A stretch of 23,463 nt of DNA from Candidatus Zhuqueibacterota bacterium (GTDB taxonomy: Bacteria; Zhuqueibacterota; Zhuqueibacteria; Thermofontimicrobiales; Thiofontviventaceae): assembly GCA_014729735.1 (NCBI GenBank), contig WJJN01000371.1, positions 1 to 23,463 of the forward strand. The letters run 5' to 3'. Each line of letters starts with the position of its first letter. Positions within the stretch are counted from its first letter, which is position 1. Under the pieces are notes generated by a model. The model made no database searches, had not been told where the DNA came from, and was given only the letters and a program-made list of their open reading frames with translations. This document shows, in pieces, positions 9,455-17,011 of this stretch. Made by a program: the position numbers and the translations under genes.

Positions 9455-12400
9455 TTAGAAACGATAACTGAGAGTTAAACCGAAAAACAAGCTTCTCGGA
9501 TTTAAAAATGTTAAAAACGTTTGATTTGGCATATCGATATAAGCTTTATCTTCCAGGATTTTGTCAATACGTTTATTGGAAACTTCCAGCCATTCTCCGT
9601 TTTCTGACATTTCCAGGTATCGTTTCGTTGCTGCCTCATAATAGATAACGCCTTCTTTTGGATTTAAAAATTTCTCAGCATCTGCCATCCATTCCATTGG
9701 TTGAAACTCCACACCGGTTTTTCGATATTCGCCTGGTTTATCATCACCCGGAATATTTCCGTATTCGAGTTCATCTGTAATACTTGTTGGCAAATGTAAT
9801 GATTTCATATAATAATCATAATCATATATATCTGTAAATCCGGCATAAGAACCACCGTAAATATTACCTGAGAAATTTTTAAAATTAAATAAGTTATAAA
9901 TATCCATGAAAAATTTTAGATCAATGTTGCCAAGCTGAAAGGTTTTCGATATTTTAAGATCAACGTTGTAGTAATCTGACCATTGAACATTATATTCAAT
10001 ACCCGTAATTCTGTTCGGATTCCAGGTAGCCCATTTACCAGCTTTCCAGCGTCCGATAAAGTTAAAATGCCATCCACCGAGCGGCTGCTGGCCTAAAATT
10101 TCTTTTCCGAAATTTTCAGGTGTGTGAAAATCAATCCAGGTTTTAATCTCTGGCTGCGGCAATGGCTTGGACTGTTGCGGATTCTGCCGTAAATACTCTC
10201 TTTGATCTGCAGGATTTTCGTAATAATAACGGAAGCCATAATAACCTGATGTTCCGACACGGTATTCGTAATTAAATTTACCTGTAATCCAGCGACCAAA
10301 GTTTTTGGAAATATCTAACTCAAATCCACGAATATCCTGATAGCTATTGCTGGTTAATCTGCTATAATTGACTTTCGCATCTGCGCTGATATAATTTACC
10401 CAATACCACTGATCTGAGATATCCTTATAATATGCGGCGAGATGAATTAAGTAATCATTGAATATTGCATGATCATAGCCCAATTCATAAGAAACTGTTT
10501 TTTCCAGCGGAAGTGTCGGATCGCCTAAATAGTCAAGTTTATCAATCATATCGCGCTGCACTCTGTAAAGTCGTTCAGAATTAACGATCTGACGATAGTG
10601 ACCATAATTAAAATATAACTTTGAATTTTCTGTAATGGGGTGCGAAATGGACAACCTCGGACTGACAGTTAATCTGGACTCTGCATCTTTTGTCCGGAAC
10701 GTATCTCCTTCAGCCGGGTCATAATTTTGACCGAAAAAATTCGCATCATAAGGATTCACATTGTACCAGTTACCATTGGGATTGCTATAATCCATTACGA
10801 GTCCGATGGTGGAAATAAATCCTTCGAATTCAATTTTATCCTGAATATAAGCGGTTAAGCGGAAAGGATTCTCATCAAGAGTCGTCCAGTTATTGCCTTC
10901 CGGCAATGCTTTATTGACCATTCCAAATTCCATATCATAACTATCGTAGACAAATTCCAACCCGGTTCGGATTTGGTTGTGTCGATTGATCTGGCTTTCC
11001 AGGTCAAATTTTGCCGAGTATGTTACTATTTCACTATAGTCACGGGATGTACTGACAGCCCCCCCCATTCCCATATAATCACCTTTAGCAAAGACAGGTT
11101 CTTCATAAAAACCAACCGGCGCTTCATCGACAAAATATCCCGGAAAAATCTCATATTGCGTTTCCAGGTCCCGATATCGGCCCGGTGATGTGTGATAAGA
11201 TACTCCCACACGTTTAAGCACTGCTTTATAAAATGTCGTTGGGCTGAGGACATGTGTAAAGTTTGCTGAAATCGTGTTTGTAAATCGTGAAGTAGGACAC
11301 CAGTAAATATCCGTATAAATTCTCCATGGTACAGTAAAACCGGATTGATCGAGGTAATAGGCAACGTCTAGTACACCATCCATATAACTTGTTCCGCCAG
11401 AACGGGATTCCGTTGTTGCATAAGTTTCGCCGTAAATTCCTGTCAGCGATAACTTCATGGATGGATTAATATCTGCCGTTAGTTTTAACATTCCGCTCTG
11501 GTCGGTCACGCCGTCCCGGGAAAGTTGAAACAGATACATATCTTTTTCTCTTCGATATGATGCATAAAACCGAAGATCACCCAGTTTTTTTCCGATAAAC
11601 GGGACAGGACCGCCAAAACCGGCATCGATATTATAGTCAGGTTGGTCAATATCCCCCTCTTTTCGATGCTCCCACATAAAAATGCGTTGAGCAGCGGCAG
11701 GCGTTAAATCATTCGTTGCATCATCATCCTGCAAGGTGCGCTCGGCAACCTCATTCCATCCTTCAAATGCCGGGTATTGCCGTTGTTCATATTCATCCCA
11801 GGCACCATTTTTTGTTCCGGTCCATGCGACTTCAGGATCCATATAAGGACGTAGCCAGTATGAGTACGGATCGTACGGAGATGTACCGAAATATTTTTTC
11901 GTCGCCGGACTTTGTTTAAATGATATCGTACCGCTATATTTGTCTTTATCTCCTTCTTTGGTCACTAAATTTACAACCCCTGAACGCACATTGTTATATT
12001 CTGCTCCCAAACCACCTGTTTGTACTGTTAAATCCTGAACTGCACTTAACGGTATTGAGGTGATCGGCTGATTGGTTCTCGTATCCCGAAGGCTCACACC
12101 GTCGACCATAAATAATGCTTCATCAGAACCTCCACCACGAATCGATAAGCCTGAAGTAATACCTGCTTGCAAGCCAAGAGCCTCGGTAACTGTTGTGATA
12201 GGAAGTGATTCAATTTGGTCCGGTGTAATCGTCAATTTACTTGCAGCAACATCCTTTTCTACCGGGGGACGTTCTGCCACGATCGTCACTTCCCGACCGG
12301 CAAGAACTTCTGTTCCCATTTCAAAATTTATCGTCGTAGTTTGGTCAATTTTAACACGGACATCTGTCATTATCACTCTGGTGTATCCCATCATGGAACA

Positions 12401-12625
12401 TTTCAGTGAGTATGTTCCCGGAGGGACATTCAGTATAACATAATGTCCTTGTAAATTCGATGCTGCTCCCATCATGGTTCCCTCAATGACGACGTTCGCA
12501 CCGGGGAGCGGATCACCGGTTTCAGCGTCGATCACAGTGCCGGCTATTTTACCAGTCACGCCGGCAAATGCGATACTCGCCACGAGTATGAAGACAGCAA
12601 TAAAAAGGAAGGTCAACTTTCGCAT
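9455..12625 (-). CDS. TonB-dependent outer-membrane receptor with N-terminal carboxypeptidase-regulatory-like domain (copy 1)
   Basis: The 1056-aa product is the first gene of the minus-strand cluster, with GAGGAG nine bases before its ATG. Residues 1-21 are a signal peptide (…SIAFAG). Residues 24-105 are the carboxypeptidase-regulatory-like domain (GANVVIEG, LNVPPGTYSL). A TonB-box-like REVTIVAERP lies at 111-120. The plug covers about 120-225 (IESLPI, SIRGGGSDEALFMVDGV, GGLGAEYNNVRSGVVNLV). A large barrel follows, ending FFGLTLSYRF with terminal Phe. It is clearly paralogous to the 1011-aa receptor. The coding strand contains a run of eight G at 11066-11059 in a Gly-rich stretch (YMGMGGAVS). 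The combination resembles SusC-type architecture, but no SusD follows. The ligand is unknown. Confidence 0.95.
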   Translation of the reverse strand: MRKLTFLFIAVFILVASIAFAGVTGKIAGTVIDAETGDPLPGANVVIEGTMMGAASNLQGHYVILNVPPGTYSLKCSMMGYTRVIMTDVRVKIDQTTTINFEMGTEVLAGREVTIVAERPPVEKDVAASKLTITPDQIESLPITTVTEALGLQAGITSGLSIRGGGSDEALFMVDGVSLRDTRTNQPITSIPLSAVQDLTVQTGGLGAEYNNVRSGVVNLVTKEGDKDKYSGTISFKQSPATKKYFGTSPYDPYSYWLRPYMDPEVAWTGTKNGAWDEYEQRQYPAFEGWNEVAERTLQDDDATNDLTPAAAQRIFMWEHRKEGDIDQPDYNIDAGFGGPVPFIGKKLGDLRFYASYRREKDMYLFQLSRDGVTDQSGMLKLTADINPSMKLSLTGIYGETYATTESRSGGTSYMDGVLDVAYYLDQSGFTVPWRIYTDIYWCPTSRFTNTISANFTHVLSPTTFYKAVLKRVGVSYHTSPGRYRDLETQYEIFPGYFVDEAPVGFYEEPVFAKGDYMGMGGAVSTSRDYSEIVTYSAKFDLESQINRHNQIRTGLEFVYDSYDMEFGMVNKALPEGNNWTTLDENPFRLTAYIQDKIEFEGFISTIGLVMDYSNPNGNWYNVNPYDANFFGQNYDPAEGDTFRTKDAESRLTVSPRLSISHPITENSKLYFNYGHYRQIVNSERLYRVQRDMIDKLDYLGDPTLPLEKTVSYELGYDHAIFNDYLIHLAAYYKDISDQWYWVNYISADAKVNYSRLTSNSYQDIRGFELDISKNFGRWITGKFNYEYRVGTSGYYGFRYYYENPADQREYLRQNPQQSKPLPQPEIKTWIDFHTPENFGKEILGQQPLGGWHFNFIGRWKAGKWATWNPNRITGIEYNVQWSDYYNVDLKISKTFQLGNIDLKFFMDIYNLFNFKNFSGNIYGGSYAGFTDIYDYDYYMKSLHLPTSITDELEYGNIPGDDKPGEYRKTGVEFQPMEWMADAEKFLNPKEGVIYYEAATKRYLEMSENGEWLEVSNKRIDKILEDKAYIDMPNQTFLTFLNPRSLFFGLTLSYRF
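11059..11066 (-). repeat. Homopolymeric (G)8 tract inside receptor gene
   Basis: The plus strand shows eight consecutive C, so the coding strand of the 1056-aa receptor has eight G. It is read in frame as the end of an ATG, two GGG codons and GCT (M-G-G-A). The tract is the longest G/C homopolymer noticed in the cluster. Slippage by one base would truncate the receptor. Confidence 0.9.
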
Positions 12626-12863
12626 AAGATACTTCTCCTCACTTTATAAATATAAATACTATGGTTTTTATGATGTTGGGTACAATGGTTGTCCTTAAAC
12701 AATTTGGAAGGATAAGATAGATTTGCGGAAATTTTAATAAAAATTACTCTATCCTTATTGAATATCATACTATCTATCAATCTGTTAATATATAAATTTT
12801 CCATCGTTGGTATTTAACGATAAACATCCATTCGCTTATGCGTAATTCAGAAAGTAGGATAGA

Positions 12864-12880
12864 ACTTTAACCGCTAAAGT
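12864..12880. promoter_or_regulatory. Inverted repeat ACTTTA-N5-TAAAGT in the cluster leader
   Basis: ACTTTA at 12864-12869 is complementary to TAAAGT at 12875-12880 with a 5-base loop. It lies about 45-60 bases downstream of the predicted start of the perfect minus-strand promoter. It could be an operator or a small leader hairpin; no regulator is identified. Confidence 0.4.
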
Positions 12881-12881
12881 C

Positions 12882-12895
12882 AATTTCCGGAAATT
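12882..12895. promoter_or_regulatory. Perfect 14-base palindrome AATTTCCGGAAATT
   Basis: The sequence is fully self-complementary and lies one base from the neighbouring ACTTTA dyad, about 30-40 bases downstream of the predicted minus-strand start. A perfect palindrome without loop fits a protein-binding operator better than an RNA hairpin. The binding protein is unknown. Confidence 0.45.
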
Positions 12896-12930
12896 CGTAT
12901 CAGATATAACGTTCATAAGAAGATGTATAG

Positions 12931-12959
12931 ATTATACTAAAAAAAAGTCTAAATGTCAA
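12931..12959 (-). promoter_or_regulatory. Perfect-consensus sigma70-type promoter for the envelope gene cluster
   Basis: On the minus strand TTGACA (12959-12954) is followed by exactly 17 bases and then TATAAT (12936-12931). Both hexamers match consensus at every position. Transcription would start near 12924 and run toward the 1056-aa receptor, leaving a leader of about 300 nt. FCB bacteria with a Bacteroidota-type sigma factor use different consensus hexamers, so activity depends on the host sigma factor. Confidence 0.75.
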
Positions 12960-13135
12960 ACAAAAAATAAAACTCAGGCTCAATTATCGACTCGAGGTTC
13001 GGCTGTATTAGAATCTACAATTCCGGTGCAGCAATTGAAAGAAAATTGATGATTAGATAATAACAATTTACGACTGTATCGTTTATTCGTCATATTTCGA
13101 TGATCGTCATAAAAAATATTCAGGCAAGGTGCATT

Positions 13136-13162
13136 TAGTTAGTAAGCGTAACAAACTAACTA
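13136..13162. promoter_or_regulatory. Inverted repeat TAGTTAGT-N11-ACTAACTA, candidate operator
   Basis: Eight-base arms at 13136-13143 and 13155-13162 are perfectly complementary around an 11-base centre. The repeat begins two bases from the -10 of the second candidate minus promoter and would cover its start site, a position typical of repressor operators. The protein is not known. Confidence 0.5.
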
Positions 13163-13163
13163 C

Positions 13164-13192
13164 ATATTAATAAATTTTAACCAAATTGTCAA
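13164..13192 (-). promoter_or_regulatory. Second candidate minus-strand promoter
   Basis: TTGACA (13192-13187) is followed by 17 bases and TAATAT (13169-13164, 4 of 6 matches to consensus). It would give a leader of more than 500 nt for the receptor cluster. It is weaker than the promoter at 12931-12959 and could be fortuitous in AT-rich DNA, but the flanking inverted repeat supports it. Confidence 0.4.
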
Positions 13193-13419
13193 GGAAAAAA
13201 TTCAAGTTAATACTTTTTTTTGAAAAGCAGGTACATTTTATAGTTTTTAAAAAATCAGGGAACAATATCCATTGTTGTCAGTAACAGTTCAAACTAATTT
13301 CCAATCCTTCATTTTTTTGTTTACGTTATTATATTTCTAAGCCATTGGTTTTACTGATAAAATAACACAAATTCAATCGGAAGTTAACATTGAATAAATA
13401 TTGATACAATAATTTTTTA

Positions 13420-13448
13420 TTGACATTAATCAAAAAAAAGCGTATATT
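13420..13448 (+). promoter_or_regulatory. Strong sigma70-type promoter for EF-G
   Basis: TTGACA at 13420-13425, a 17-base spacer, and TATATT at 13443-13448 (5 of 6) give a near-consensus promoter. The predicted start lies near 13455, with a leader of about 40-55 bases before the EF-G start. Confidence 0.75.
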
Positions 13449-13493
13449 ATAGGCTTTTAATTTTTAGCATATCACTATTTAAATTTAATATTT

Positions 13494-15605
13494 ATGGAGA
13501 CTAAACGACGTATGAGCATTTTACCTTTAGAGCATGTAAGAAATATCGGAATAATGGCGCATATTGATGCAGGCAAAACGACTTTAACAGAACGGCTTCT
13601 ATATTATGCAGGTAAAATCCATCGTGTGGGAGAAGTACACCACGGACAGGCAACCATGGACTGGATGCCGCAGGAAAAAGAGCGCGGTATCACAATAACT
13701 TCGGCAGCGACAACCATTCAGTGGAAAAAACATGAAATAAATGTGATCGATACACCGGGACATGTTGACTTTACGGCAGAAGTAGAACGGAGCTTGCGCA
13801 TTTTGGACGGAACCATCGCGCTATTTTGCGCTGTGGGCGGAGTTCAGCCGCAGTCGGAAACCGTATGGCGGCAATCGGAAAAATACAATGTTCCCAGGAT
13901 TGCATACATTAACAAAATGGATCGATTTGGCGCTGACTTTTATTCTGTTGTTAATGATATTCAGGAAATGCTGGGCGCCAATGCAGTGCCCGTCATGCTT
14001 CCCATTGGCAAAGAAGAAAATTTCAGAGGAGTGATCGATTTGATTGGGATGCGGGCAGTCTATTTCAGTGATCGCGAGCTGGGAATTCCGCACCGTGAAA
14101 CCGACATTCCGGCGGAGATGATGGAGCTTGCCATGGAATATCGTAAATTCCTGATCGAGAAAATTTCGGAACAGGATGAAGCACTACTGGAAAAATTCAT
14201 CTCCGAAATAGAACCGACAAAAGCCGAGATTATTCAGGCGCTAAGAGACGCCACAATCCGTACTGACATCATTCCGGTGTTATGCGGTTCTGCTTATAAA
14301 AACAAAGGCATTAAACCGTTACTTGACGGTGTGATCGATTATCTACCGTCGCCGAAAGACAGACCGCCGGTAATCGGCATCAAATTAGATGATGATGGCT
14401 CCGCAAAACGCCATCCTTCGGATGATGAGCCCTTTGCCGCGTTGGCGTTCAAGATCACAACAGACAAGCATATGGGAAAAATGACATTTGTTCGTGTCTA
14501 TTCAGGAACCGTAAAAGCTGGTACATTTGTTTATAATTCTACCCGTGGCAAAAAACAACGAGTCGGAAGAATATTGCAAATGCATGCCGATAAAATCGTG
14601 GATCGTGAAGCAATTTATTGCGGCGAGATTGGCGTGATTATCGGCTTATCCGATACAACCACCGGCGACACGATTTGCGAAATGGACCGTCCGATTGTTC
14701 TGGAAGCAATCGAATTTCCAACACCTGTGGTTTCGGTTGCAGTAAAAACCCAAAACAGACAGGAACAGGAGAAGCTTTCGCATGGTTTGGCAACATTATC
14801 CACAGAAGATCCCACATTTGTCGTGAGGGTGGATGATGAAACCAAAGAAACGATTATCTCCGGAATGGGCGAACTCCATCTGGAAATCATTATGGATCGA
14901 CTCAACCGCGAGCATGGCGTGAAACCGGAAATCGGAAAACCGCAGGTTGCATATCGAGAGACGATTATGTATCGCATCACGGAAAACACAAAATTTGTCA
15001 AACAGACCGGTGGTCGCGGTCAGTACGCACATGTGGTTCTGGAAATTGAGCCCCTGCCTGCCGGGAAAGGCTTCGAATTTATCAACAAGATTATTGGCGG
15101 AGCCATTCCAAAGGAATTCATCCCTTCCATTGAACGGGGAATTTTAGATGCGATGAGCAAGGGACCTTATTGCGGCTTCCCGGTGGTGAATGTACGTTGC
15201 ACCCTGATCGATGGCTCATATCATCCGGTGGATTCATCTGAAATGGCATTTCGTACCGCTGGAGCGATGTGTTTTCGGAACGGATTTAAAAAAGCCGGTC
15301 CACTGCTGCTGGAACCGGTGATGTCAGTAGAAATCGCTTCTCCGGAAGAAGCACTTGGTGCGGTTTCCAACAGCCTCGGTTCTAAACGGGGCAAAATTCT
15401 GAGCATCGATGCCAAGAACGGAACACGTTTCAGCAAGGCAGAAGTACCACTGGCAGAAATGTTCGGATACACAAATGAATTGCGCAACATTACCTCGGGC
15501 AGGGCAACGGCGACAATGCATTTCGCTCATTACGAAGCTGTCCCCTACTCCCTGGCTGAAGAGATCGTTGAAGAACGCCGAAAAATGGAAGCTGCAAAAA
15601 ACTAA
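13494..15605 (+). CDS. fusA: Elongation factor G (translocation GTPase)
   Basis: The 703-aa product has all GTPase motifs: G1 AHIDAGKT (22-29), G2 RGITITS (64-70), G3 DTPGH (86-90), G4 NKMD (140-143) and G5 GSA (265-267). It also has EF-G domains II-V, including the TGGRGQYAHV stretch near 505 and SYHPVDSSEMAF near 575 in domain IV. It drives tRNA-mRNA translocation on the ribosome, and some paralogues act in ribosome recycling. His577 matches the conserved domain IV tip His (E. coli His583), but the next residue is Pro where many EF-Gs have Asp. The gene stands alone with its own promoter and terminator, not next to rpsL, rpsG or tuf, which is common for second EF-G copies. The start could instead be the ATG at 13512 (697 aa), which has GGAG 12 bases upstream, whereas 13494 has none. 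The subfamily (main EF-G or a paralogue) is unresolved. Confidence 0.95.
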   Translation: METKRRMSILPLEHVRNIGIMAHIDAGKTTLTERLLYYAGKIHRVGEVHHGQATMDWMPQEKERGITITSAATTIQWKKHEINVIDTPGHVDFTAEVERSLRILDGTIALFCAVGGVQPQSETVWRQSEKYNVPRIAYINKMDRFGADFYSVVNDIQEMLGANAVPVMLPIGKEENFRGVIDLIGMRAVYFSDRELGIPHRETDIPAEMMELAMEYRKFLIEKISEQDEALLEKFISEIEPTKAEIIQALRDATIRTDIIPVLCGSAYKNKGIKPLLDGVIDYLPSPKDRPPVIGIKLDDDGSAKRHPSDDEPFAALAFKITTDKHMGKMTFVRVYSGTVKAGTFVYNSTRGKKQRVGRILQMHADKIVDREAIYCGEIGVIIGLSDTTTGDTICEMDRPIVLEAIEFPTPVVSVAVKTQNRQEQEKLSHGLATLSTEDPTFVVRVDDETKETIISGMGELHLEIIMDRLNREHGVKPEIGKPQVAYRETIMYRITENTKFVKQTGGRGQYAHVVLEIEPLPAGKGFEFINKIIGGAIPKEFIPSIERGILDAMSKGPYCGFPVVNVRCTLIDGSYHPVDSSEMAFRTAGAMCFRNGFKKAGPLLLEPVMSVEIASPEEALGAVSNSLGSKRGKILSIDAKNGTRFSKAEVPLAEMFGYTNELRNITSGRATATMHFAHYEAVPYSLAEEIVEERRKMEAAKN

Positions 15606-15644
15606 TGCCAAATAAACTGAATATTTATTTTCTTTAACAAAACG

Positions 15645-15681
15645 AATGAGGCAAAAACAGATTGATTTTTGCCTCATTTTT
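15645..15681 (+). terminator. Rho-independent terminator after EF-G
   Basis: AATGAGGCAAAAA (15645-15657) pairs perfectly with TTTTTGCCTCATT (15666-15678) around an 8-base loop. A T-rich tail follows (TTTTTATTTA). It lies 40 bases after the EF-G stop. Confidence 0.9.
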
Positions 15682-15689
15682 ATTTATAG

Positions 15690-15695
15690 TATAAT
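15690..15695 (+). promoter_or_regulatory. Possible -10 element for the QTMAN-like gene
   Basis: A perfect TATAAT lies just after the EF-G terminator, about 80 bases before the next gene. The expected -35 position falls inside the terminator arm and matches consensus poorly, so this is only a candidate. A 7-bp stem (GTGCATC / GATGCAC, 15730-15752) lies in the implied leader without a T-tract. Confidence 0.3.
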
Positions 15696-15775
15696 CTGGA
15701 ATTAATTTTTTAGTCGACTGCGTAGAATTGTGCATCGAGTCATCTGATGCACTCCATAATTTCTAAGTTATTACA

Positions 15776-16870
15776 ATGTCACGGATATTAGCAATCGAGC
15801 CCTGGTTCGGCGAAACACATCGACTCTTTTTGGAAAACTGGGCGAAATATAGTCGGCACGAAATCCATCTACTCACGCTGCCTCCTCGTAAATGGAAATG
15901 GCGAATGCGCGCAGGCAGCCTGATAATAATCGATCAGATTCGGCAATTCGCACGTGACTTTGATGCGGTTTTGGTCTCCGATTACGTCAATTTGGCGGAG
16001 TTGGTTGGTCTCGATCCGGGATTGTTTAACGGAAAATTTCTCTGCTCCTATTTTCATGAAAATCAACTGACTTATCCGGTACAGAAACAATCTGAACGCG
16101 ATTATGCTTTTGCGCTTGCAAATATCATGACCATCGCCGCATCACACAAAATCATCTGGAATACCCGTTTTCATCTGGAAGATTTCCTGTTAGCCCTGCC
16201 AGCTTTTTTGAACGTGCTCCCCGATCCCAGACCGCAACAAATTGAATACATAGCCAGGAAGCGATCTCTTTTTATTCCGGTGGGATTGGAATTGGAACCA
16301 TTCGAGCAGGCACGTCTGAACCGGCAACCCCGTAAAGGCAAACCCATTCGGATTTTGTGGTCCCATCGCTGGGAACATGACAAAAATCCGGAAGATTTCT
16401 TTCATACTTTATTTGAATTAAAAGAAGAGGGACTCAATTTCGAGCTGACCGTCCTGGGAAAGTCCTACTCTGAAGTTCCACCGATTTTTAATACTGCCAA
16501 AGATTTTTTGAGAGAAAACATCGTACGATTTGGCTATATTCACGCATGTGAGTATGCAGCGGAAATTGCTGCATGCGACGTGGTTGTGTCGACATCTCTG
16601 CACGAAAATCAGGGACTGGCTGTCATCGAAGCCATTGCTGCGGGCTGTGATCCGCTACTGCCGAACCGGCTTTCCTATCCTGAAATTCTGCCGCAGGAGC
16701 TTCATGAAAAGCATCTGTATGATACAAATGGCGAATTGCGTCGTATTTTGCGCTGGATGATGAAACACCCGGATCGGGTCCGTTTCAGGACCCATGAAAA
16801 CGCGGTGAAGCAATTCGCAATTCAAGTCACCGCGAAAAAAATGGACACTGTTTTTGAGAGTTCTGAATGA
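15776..16870 (+). CDS. QTMAN/GTDC1-like glycosyltransferase (tRNA-queuosine alpha-mannosyltransferase family)
   Basis: The 364-aa protein closely follows the layout of vertebrate GTDC1/QTMAN. The N-terminal domain (formerly DUF3524) spans 1-170, with ILAIEPWFGETH, LPPRKWKWRMRAG near 35-47, and the hallmark YFHENQLTYPVQK (92-104) followed by ERDY. The C-terminal GT-B half has LWSHRWEHDKNPEDFF (194-209), FELTVLGKSYSEVPPIF (222-238) and YPEILP (301-306). A GT4-type E-x7-E pair lies at Glu277 (HENQG) and Glu285. The vertebrate enzyme transfers mannose from GDP-mannose to queuosine at the wobble position of tRNA-Asp. The bacterial sugar donor and tRNA target are inferred, not shown. The protein lacks the long insert found between the two halves in the human enzyme. 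It has no signal peptide, so it is cytoplasmic. No clear Shine-Dalgarno precedes the ATG. No queuosine biosynthesis gene (tgt, queA, queG) is visible nearby. Confidence 0.88.
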   Translation: MSRILAIEPWFGETHRLFLENWAKYSRHEIHLLTLPPRKWKWRMRAGSLIIIDQIRQFARDFDAVLVSDYVNLAELVGLDPGLFNGKFLCSYFHENQLTYPVQKQSERDYAFALANIMTIAASHKIIWNTRFHLEDFLLALPAFLNVLPDPRPQQIEYIARKRSLFIPVGLELEPFEQARLNRQPRKGKPIRILWSHRWEHDKNPEDFFHTLFELKEEGLNFELTVLGKSYSEVPPIFNTAKDFLRENIVRFGYIHACEYAAEIAACDVVVSTSLHENQGLAVIEAIAAGCDPLLPNRLSYPEILPQELHEKHLYDTNGELRRILRWMMKHPDRVRFRTHENAVKQFAIQVTAKKMDTVFESSE

Positions 16871-16939
16871 ACATTCAATCAAGAGCGGGATTCGGGAACG
16901 ATTCATTTCTTAATTCGTGTAAATTACCAAATATTGTGA

Positions 16940-16954
16940 ATAAACGAAGTTTAT
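16940..16954. promoter_or_regulatory. Small dyad ATAAAC-GAA-GTTTAT upstream of the OsmC-family gene
   Basis: Six-base arms surround a three-base centre, with a TAAAAT (16964-16969, 5 of 6 to a -10) just downstream. The dyad would overlap the -35 region of a promoter using that -10. Evidence is weak because the region is AT-rich. Confidence 0.3.
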
Positions 16955-17011
16955 CTTAAAGAATAAAATTGCTTATTAATTCTGACAACTAATAAAAGAG
17001 GAAAGCAAAAT

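Larger units (their letters stand above)
12626..13493. other. Gene-free divergent control region between the envelope cluster and EF-G
   Basis: This 868-base AT-rich stretch separates the minus-strand receptor cluster from the plus-strand EF-G gene. I see no credible coding sequence. The only sizeable minus ORF (12613-12804, 63 codons) lacks a Shine-Dalgarno and family features. The region carries two candidate minus-strand promoters, one strong plus-strand promoter, and several dyads, listed separately. The implied leader of the minus cluster is about 300 nt. No riboswitch or RNA family was recognised by eye. Confidence 0.8.

Noticed and set aside
12072..12443. 123-codon plus-strand open frame opposite the receptor plug domain
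   Set aside because: Antisense shadow of the plug and carboxypeptidase-regulatory-like coding sequence.
12613..12804. 63-codon minus ORF in the leader that overlaps the receptor start; considered as a leader peptide
   Set aside because: No Shine-Dalgarno precedes its ATG and there is no regulatory codon run; more likely chance in AT-rich DNA.
14615..15001. 128-codon minus open frame inside EF-G
   Set aside because: Antisense shadow of conserved EF-G coding sequence.
15324..15677. 117-codon minus open frame spanning the EF-G end and its terminator
   Set aside because: Crosses a perfect terminator hairpin and lies opposite conserved EF-G codons; no domain.
15730..15752. GTGCATC/GATGCAC hairpin before the QTMAN-like gene, considered as an attenuator or riboswitch
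   Set aside because: Only 7 base pairs, no T-tract and no recognisable aptamer features.
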